This document shows positions 6,188-8,698 of a stretch of 8,698 nucleotides of DNA, in pieces. Each line of letters starts with the position of its first letter. Positions within the stretch are counted from its first letter, which is position 1. The notes beneath the pieces were generated by a model. The model saw only the letters and a program-made list of their open reading frames with translations, was not told where the DNA came from and did no database searches. A program made the position numbers and the translations under genes. This DNA comes from Dehalococcoidia bacterium (GTDB taxonomy: Bacteria; Chloroflexota; Dehalococcoidia; Dehalococcoidales; BS750m-G39). The stretch lies in NCBI GenBank assembly GCA_030640325.1, contig DAOWJM010000018.1, forward strand, positions 1-8,698, in the 5' to 3' direction.

Positions 6188-7039
6188 TCATAATCTAAGG
6201 TCGGGGTTTCTTTGTTTTGCCAGAGCTATGAGTCGCTCCACTGATTCCATTGGCACATCGGCGCCACCAATGGCAGTCTCGGTGTTGGGGTCCAGACCAT
6301 GGTAGTCACTACCACCAGTGGCAATGAGATTATGCCTATCGGCTAGTCCTACCAGCCTGTTGATTTCTTCTGCGGTATAGCCATCATAGTAAGCCTCAAT
6401 GCCTACTAGGCCGGCTGTCTTTAGCTCAACAATCATCGTCTCCGGGTCATTGATGGTTAACGGGTGAGCCAGCACTGGCAACCCTTTGGCTTTAACTATG
6501 AGCTCCACTGACTCGGCAGGGGTCATCTTTTCCCGCTCCACATAGGCAGAGCCGTCTCGACTTAAATATTCAGTAAATGCCTGTTTAATCGAGGTGATAT
6601 AACCCTTCTCTAGCATGGCTTGAGCAATATGGGGACGCCCGATAGAGCTGCCGCCGGCTATTTCCTGAACTCGTTGCCAGTCGATGTGGATACCCAAATT
6701 GTCCAGCTTAGCCACCATCCCCTGAGCTCGCCTCAATCGGGAGTTTTTAAATCTATCCAGAGTAACCCCAAGCTCAGGGTCAGTATAATCTATAAAGTAG
6801 CCGAGTACATGAACCTCACCCTGAGGGATATCGGTGCTGATTTCAACGCAGGGTATGACCTTTAGCCCGGGAAAGGCTTGAGCCGCAGCCTGGGCTGAAG
6901 CAATCCCGTCCACAGTATCATGGTCAGCCAGGGCAATAAAGGTTAACCCCCGCTCCGCCGCCTTCTGGATAATATCTGCCGGGGTAAGTCGACCATCAGA
7001 GGCGGTGGAGTGTATATGGAGGTCTACCCTGCTCACCAC
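6188..7039 (-). CDS. PHP-domain phosphoesterase (TrpH/RNase AM-like)
   Basis: Metal-dependent phosphoesterase of the polymerase and histidinol phosphatase superfamily, predicted to be cytoplasmic. At 283 residues it is full length. Metal ligands visible in order are H8 and H10 (DLHIHS), D15, H40 (ALADHDTVDG), E66 (CVEIS), H77, H137 (GRPHIAQ), H192 (LAHP), and D245 with H247 (GGSDYHG). This matches the YciV/TrpH branch. E. coli members act as 5'-3' exoribonuclease on RNA 5' ends (RNase AM), and relatives hydrolyse 3',5'-nucleotide bisphosphates such as pAp. It is not long enough to be a DNA polymerase PHP domain, and the motifs differ from histidinol phosphatase. The start is GTG: the stop TAG of ymdB shares one base with it. 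A second GTG follows directly, and either could be used. Its place after rny and ymdB supports a part in RNA turnover; the exact substrate is inferred. Confidence 0.88.
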   Translation of the reverse strand: MVSRVDLHIHSTASDGRLTPADIIQKAAERGLTFIALADHDTVDGIASAQAAAQAFPGLKVIPCVEISTDIPQGEVHVLGYFIDYTDPELGVTLDRFKNSRLRRAQGMVAKLDNLGIHIDWQRVQEIAGGSSIGRPHIAQAMLEKGYITSIKQAFTEYLSRDGSAYVEREKMTPAESVELIVKAKGLPVLAHPLTINDPETMIVELKTAGLVGIEAYYDGYTAEEINRLVGLADRHNLIATGGSDYHGLDPNTETAIGGADVPMESVERLIALAKQRNPDLRL

Positions 7040-7800
7040 TATTCCACCTCCTGATAGATTCGGTCAATGCTCATTGCTCTACCACTGTCGTCAGCTACCC
7101 CTACCATTATGGCGTTAAAGGCAGTTTTACCCTTACCCATGGATAAACGATGGGGCATTCTGGTCAGAAAGTGCTGAATTACTGCCTCGGCATCATCACC
7201 TATAACTGAATCTATAGGACCGGTCATACCTATATCGGTAACATAGGCAGTGCCGTGAGGAAGCAGCTGGGCATCAATAGTTCCCACATGGGTGTGGGTG
7301 CCGAGCACAGCGCTGACCCGCCCGTCCAGGTATCGTCCCATTGCCACCTTCTCTGATGTTGCCTCAGCGTGGAAATCAACAATGATAATTGGCTGCTCAA
7401 GCTCAGTTAGCAGTTGGTCCATAGCTCTAAACGGGCAATCCAAATCGCCGATAAAGGTTCTCCCCATCAAATTAACCACTGCCGCTTGACCAATGGCTAT
7501 ATGTCCTTTACCAGGCACCCCCGGCGGATAATTTAATGGGCGAAGGATAGGCATTTCACCATCAAGGTAGGGGATAATCTCCTTCTGAGCCCATATGTGG
7601 TTACCTGAGGTCAGTACGTCAACACCGGCATCAAGCAGCTCCTTGGCTGTAGTTGAAGTTAGCCCTATGCCGCCGGCGGCATTCTCGCCATTGGCAATAA
7701 CCAGGTCTAACCCGTATTGCTGACGAAGGCCTGGTAAAAGCTGGCTTACCGCCCTCCTACCAGGCCTGCCGACTATATCACCTATTGCCAATATGAGCAC
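7039..7800 (-). CDS. ymdB: YmdB-type (TIGR00282) calcineurin-like metallophosphoesterase
   Basis: Dinuclear-metal phosphodiesterase. The Bacillus subtilis homologue hydrolyses 2',3'-cyclic nucleotides and influences biofilm and motility programmes, apparently with RNase Y. The 253 residues match the family length (about 255-265). Motifs are GDIVGRPGR (7-15; metal ligand D8), ANGENAAGGIGLT (36-48; E39), SGNHIW (65-70; N67, H68), DFHAEATSEK (142-151; catalytic-region H144), and GTHTHVGT (167-174; H169, H171), followed by TDIGMTG (188-194). All expected metal ligands are present. The start is GTG at 7800, with AGGAAAG about six bases upstream; the next residues LILAIGDIVG are where family members begin. 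It follows the rny stop by eight bases, a linkage also known from Bacillus, and its last base overlaps the next gene. Confidence 0.93.
   Translation of the reverse strand: MLILAIGDIVGRPGRRAVSQLLPGLRQQYGLDLVIANGENAAGGIGLTSTTAKELLDAGVDVLTSGNHIWAQKEIIPYLDGEMPILRPLNYPPGVPGKGHIAIGQAAVVNLMGRTFIGDLDCPFRAMDQLLTELEQPIIIVDFHAEATSEKVAMGRYLDGRVSAVLGTHTHVGTIDAQLLPHGTAYVTDIGMTGPIDSVIGDDAEAVIQHFLTRMPHRLSMGKGKTAFNAIMVGVADDSGRAMSIDRIYQEVE
7046..7052 (-). promoter_or_regulatory. Strong Shine-Dalgarno within the end of ymdB for the PHP gene
   Basis: AGGAGGT lies six bases before the first GTG (7039) and nine before the second (7036). It supports a GTG start in this region and translation coupled to the end of ymdB. 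Confidence 0.7.
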
Positions 7801-7808
7801 TAGCTTTC

Positions 7809-8698
7809 CTACTTAGCATAATCTATAGCTCTTGTCTCCCTGAGCACGGTAACCTTTATTTGCCCCGGATACTCCAGACCCTCTTCTATCTTCTTAACGA
7901 TGTCTCGGGCGAGCCTCATTGCCCCCAGGTCATCAATCTCTTCTGGCTTAACCAGGATACGAATTTCACGACCGGCTTGAATAGCATAGGACTTCTCTAC
8001 TCCCTTGAAGCTATTGGCTATATCCTCCAGTTCCCTCAGACGCTTCAAGTAGTGTTCCAGAGACTCACGCCTTGCCCCAGGCCTGGCACTACTAATAGCA
8101 TCAGCCGCCGCTACAATAAAGCCCCAAATGCTGGTAGTATCAGTCTCAAAGTGGTGCTCAGCGATACCCTGGACCACCTCAGGGGCTTTATCCCATTGAT
8201 TAACCAGGTCGGCTCCGATGGCAGCGTGAGAGCCCTCTACCTCCCTGTCTACCGCTTTACCAATGTCATGAAGCAGTCCAGCTTTCTTGGCTATGGCAAC
8301 ATTGGCTCCAAGTTCTCCAGCAATCATGCCAGCTAGATTGGCAACCTCAATGGAATGGGCTAACACGTTCTGTCCATAGCTGGTGCGGTACTTAAGGCGA
8401 CCAAGCAGCCTGATTAACTCAGGGCGCAGTCCATGCACCCCCATCTGGTAAGCTGCCTGCTCTCCGGCGTTATAGATAGCAGCCTCTACCTCCTCTTTGG
8501 TCTTGGTTACTACCTCTTCAATACGAGCTGGGTGGATACGACCATCGAGGATAAGCTTGGTTAAAGCCAGGCGAGCTATCTCTCGTCGCACCGGGTCAAA
8601 GCTAGATAGGGTTACTGTTTCAGGGGTATCATCAACTATTAGGTCAACCCCGGTAGCCTGCTCCAGAGCTCTAATATTACGCCCCTCTCGTCCAATAA
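7809..8698 (-). CDS. rny: Ribonuclease Y, 5'-partial (KH and HD domains)
   Basis: Endoribonuclease that starts mRNA decay, usually tethered to the inner membrane by an N-terminal helix. The frame stays open to the window edge, so 295 C-terminal residues of a protein normally about 510-520 long are present; the membrane anchor and coiled coil lie outside. The KH RNA-binding domain is seen from [19 protein letters not shown] (1-19) through [15 protein letters not shown] (31-45) and [10 protein letters not shown] (52-61). The HD phosphohydrolase domain follows: H114 in [12 protein letters not shown], the HD pair H143-D144 in [11 protein letters not shown]181-H182, and D199. The C-terminal RNase Y module continues to [14 protein letters not shown] (243-256), [13 protein letters not shown] (278-290) and the end at IDYAK. 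The GTG at 8591 is an internal valine (FDPV), not the start. It leads the visible minus-strand run. Known partners in Bacillus include YmdB, which is encoded next. Confidence 0.95.
   Translation of the reverse strand, partial: IGREGRNIRALEQATGVDLIVDDTPETVTLSSFDPVRREIARLALTKLILDGRIHPARIEEVVTKTKEEVEAAIYNAGEQAAYQMGVHGLRPELIRLLGRLKYRTSYGQNVLAHSIEVANLAGMIAGELGANVAIAKKAGLLHDIGKAVDREVEGSHAAIGADLVNQWDKAPEVVQGIAEHHFETDTTSIWGFIVAAADAISSARPGARRESLEHYLKRLRELEDIANSFKGVEKSYAIQAGREIRILVKPEEIDDLGAMRLARDIVKKIEEGLEYPGQIKVTVLRETRAIDYAK

Noticed and set aside
7860..8336. Open frame of 158 codons on the plus strand opposite rny
   Set aside because: It is the antisense shadow of a strongly conserved RNase Y region, has no recognisable domain, and no ribosome binding site was evident.
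1..8698. Search for a new defence, mobile or CRISPR-like system
   Set aside because: All coding space is taken by metabolic, RNA-decay and lipid genes in tight operons. No direct repeats, integrase, transposase or toxin-antitoxin pair was seen. The lone sirtuin is a compact class-U enzyme without the extra domains of Thoeris- or DSR-type defence Sir2 proteins.

Overview
The window carries two gene blocks that meet tail to tail with a single base between their stop codons. Every gene reads as bacterial. Gene content and protein style (a Thermotoga-like sirtuin, an AMP-forming acyl-CoA ligase, a NarI/HdrD-type fused Fe-S oxidoreductase, and an rny-ymdB-PHP-plsY run) suggest an anaerobic bacterium with moderate GC, most likely in the Chloroflexota (Dehalococcoidia-like). 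That placement is inferred from the look of the proteins, not from a search. There are no rRNAs, tRNAs, CRISPR arrays, insertion sequences or phage genes, and no non-coding stretch is longer than about 40 bases.

Plus strand, 1-2894: the 3' part of an enoyl-CoA hydratase/isomerase (crotonase) gene, a class-U-like Sir2 NAD-dependent protein deacylase, and an AMP-forming fatty-acid-type acyl-CoA synthetase. They are closely packed (gaps of 16 and 10 bases) with good Shine-Dalgarno sites, so they probably form one acyl-CoA metabolism operon. The sirtuin may control the ligase by deacylating its C-terminal catalytic lysine.

Minus strand, 8698-2896, in transcription order: the 3' part of rny (RNase Y), ymdB (metallophosphoesterase), a PHP-domain phosphoesterase, plsY (acyl-phosphate:glycerol-3-phosphate acyltransferase, with a divergent C-terminus), a small zinc-ribbon/B-box-like membrane protein of unknown function, and a 681-residue membrane-bound Fe-S oxidoreductase of the EtfD/FadF/'DUF224' type, which probably passes electrons from electron-transfer flavoprotein to quinone. 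Junctions run from a 1-base overlap to a 39-base gap, consistent with one long operon.

Taken together, the plus-strand genes would activate and process acyl-CoAs, and the Fe-S oxidoreductase facing them would be a plausible electron outlet for acyl-CoA dehydrogenation. The first three minus-strand genes form an RNA-turnover and nucleotide-phosphate group, and plsY starts phospholipid synthesis. No clearly new defence or mobile system is visible. The best leads are the sirtuin-ligase pairing, the shortened crotonase C-terminus, the unusual PlsY C-terminus, the uncharacterised zinc-finger membrane protein, and the terminator-less convergent junction with its two competing hairpins.
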